DNA from: Bacteroidota bacterium
GTDB lineage: Bacteria; Bacteroidota; Bacteroidia; NS11-12g; UBA955
NCBI GenBank assembly: GCA_947450015.1
Contig: CANFUB010000161.1
Span: forward strand, 1-6,328
Direction: 5' to 3'
DNA: 6,328 nucleotides
Position 1 is the first letter of the stretch. Each line of letters starts with the position of its first letter. This document shows, piece after piece, positions 5,379 to 6,328 of the stretch. A model generated the notes under the pieces. It did not search any database and was not told the DNA's origin. It saw only the letters and a program-made list of their open reading frames with translations. Position numbers and translations under genes: made by a program.

Positions 5379-6328
5379 TTGGAGAATAAATTACTCAATA
5401 CAGGCATTGCTTATCTCAAAGGCGTGGGTCCCCAAAAAGCTGAATTAATTTCGGTCGAAACGGGCGTGTTTACCTATTGGGATTTGATTAATTATTTTCC
5501 TACGCGTCATGTCGACAAATCGACCCTTACTGAAATTAGAAGTATTAATAGCGAAAGTGATACAGTGCAAATTAGAGGTAAGTTAAATAAGATTGCCTTA
5601 CTCACAGCACCTAGTGGCAAGCGACTGACAGCCACCCTTACCGATAGCACTGGTAGCATTGAATTAATTTGGTTTAAGAATTATCAATATGTCATCAAAG
5701 CTTTAAAGGAAGATGCGTTGTATACTGTATATGGCAAGCCTAATGATTTTAAAGGTCGCTTCTCCATATCGCATCCTGAAATAAAATTATACCAAGCCGA
5801 AGACAATGTGAAAGGCTTGCCTTTAGAACCTGTATATCCATTAACAGAAAAACTAAAAGCCCGCTTTATGGACTCGCGTTTTTTCATGGGCATTATCAAA
5901 CAAATATTGCACCATCCGGATTTCGATTTACCTGAGTATATCCCTGAGTCGGTTACCAAACCTATGAAACTCATTCATAGAAAATCGGCCTATCAACAAA
6001 TTCATTTACCGCAAAATAAACAAGTGCATGCGGCAGCAACACGTAGAATAAAGTTCGATGAGATGTTTACCTTGGCCATGCGAGCCGAGAAAAACAAGGC
6101 CAATCGTTTGATAGAACAACGCGGTATCCGTATGCCAAAAGTAGGCGAATTGTTTAATGTGTTTTTCAAAAAATACTTACAGTTCGAACTCACCAATGCG
6201 CAAAAGCAGGTGATCAAAGAAATTAAAGATGACATAGGCAGTGGCAAACAAATGAACCGCTTGTTGCAAGGCGATGTGGGCAGTGGAAAAACCATTGTAG
6301 CTCTGCTATGTATGCTCATAGCGATTGA
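5379..6328 (+). CDS. recG: ATP-dependent DNA helicase RecG, N-terminal part
   Basis: The first 316 codons (plus two bases) of RecG, cut by the window edge; the family is usually near 700 residues, so under half is visible. RecG is a superfamily 2 translocase that remodels stalled replication forks and Holliday junctions. Residues 1 to about 50 carry the N-terminal AYLKGVGPQKAELI segment. The wedge/OB-fold domain follows (about 60-150, starting VQIRGKLNKIALL). Next come the pre-helicase helices, a FELTNAQKQVIKEI segment (the Q-like motif of this family) and Walker A GDVGSGKT at 298-305. The start is taken as TTG at 5379: the frame is closed by TAG at 5358-5360, and the first in-frame ATG is far inside the wedge region. 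TTG places the conserved LKGVGP motif at the expected distance from the N-terminus. There is no Shine-Dalgarno sequence. It is transcribed divergently from the response regulator. Confidence 0.95.
   Translation, partial: MENKLLNTGIAYLKGVGPQKAELISVETGVFTYWDLINYFPTRHVDKSTLTEIRSINSESDTVQIRGKLNKIALLTAPSGKRLTATLTDSTGSIELIWFKNYQYVIKALKEDALYTVYGKPNDFKGRFSISHPEIKLYQAEDNVKGLPLEPVYPLTEKLKARFMDSRFFMGIIKQILHHPDFDLPEYIPESVTKPMKLIHRKSAYQQIHLPQNKQVHAAATRRIKFDEMFTLAMRAEKNKANRLIEQRGIRMPKVGELFNVFFKKYLQFELTNAQKQVIKEIKDDIGSGKQMNRLLQGDVGSGKTIVALLCMLIAI

Noticed and set aside
5684..6319. Two minus-strand open frames of 96 and 105 codons opposite recG
   Set aside because: They are antisense to clearly conserved RecG sequence and show no recognisable domain; composition explains them.

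Overview
The window looks like a chromosomal segment of a low-GC member of the Bacteroidota. It carries the end of a protein with a gliding-motility/type IX secretion C-terminal domain. Its intergenic regions hold candidate TAnnTTTG (-7) promoter boxes typical of that phylum, and Shine-Dalgarno sequences are absent or weak. The class cannot be decided from this sequence alone.

Layout, left to right. Bases 1-948 (+) are the 3' end of a large secreted, repeat-domain protein with a type B T9SS sorting domain. It meets, tail to tail with one base between stop codons, a two-gene minus-strand operon: an FAD/NAD(P)H oxidoreductase of the ferredoxin-reductase fold (1981-2688) followed by a radical SAM/SPASM protein (950-1975). 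Next on the minus strand is a second pair, a sigma-54-dependent NtrC-type response regulator (3735-5090) joined by a one-base stop/start overlap to a Sua5/TsaC-type L-threonylcarbamoyladenylate synthase (2779-3735). A divergent intergenic region (5091-5378) separates this from the 5' half of recG (5379-6328, +), which runs off the window.

Functional grouping (inference). The reductase may supply electrons to its radical SAM partner. The response regulator and the tRNA t6A enzyme are translationally linked but have no obvious shared pathway. No histidine kinase is visible beside the regulator.

The least ordinary part is the 288-bp divergent intergenic region. It contains a 187-bp nested, lopsided inverted-repeat element (5154-5340). 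The outer ends are GTGAAAG/CTTTCAC and the inner ends GAGG/CCTC. The two arms are built of short TAAC-type units: four 7-nt units on the left and eleven units of about 8 nt on the right. A perfect 8-bp hairpin lies in the middle. The right end of the element overlaps the probable recG promoter. Other points worth a look are TTG as the apparent start codon of three of the five genes whose starts are visible, and a GAFTTA version of the sigma-54-contact loop in the regulator.
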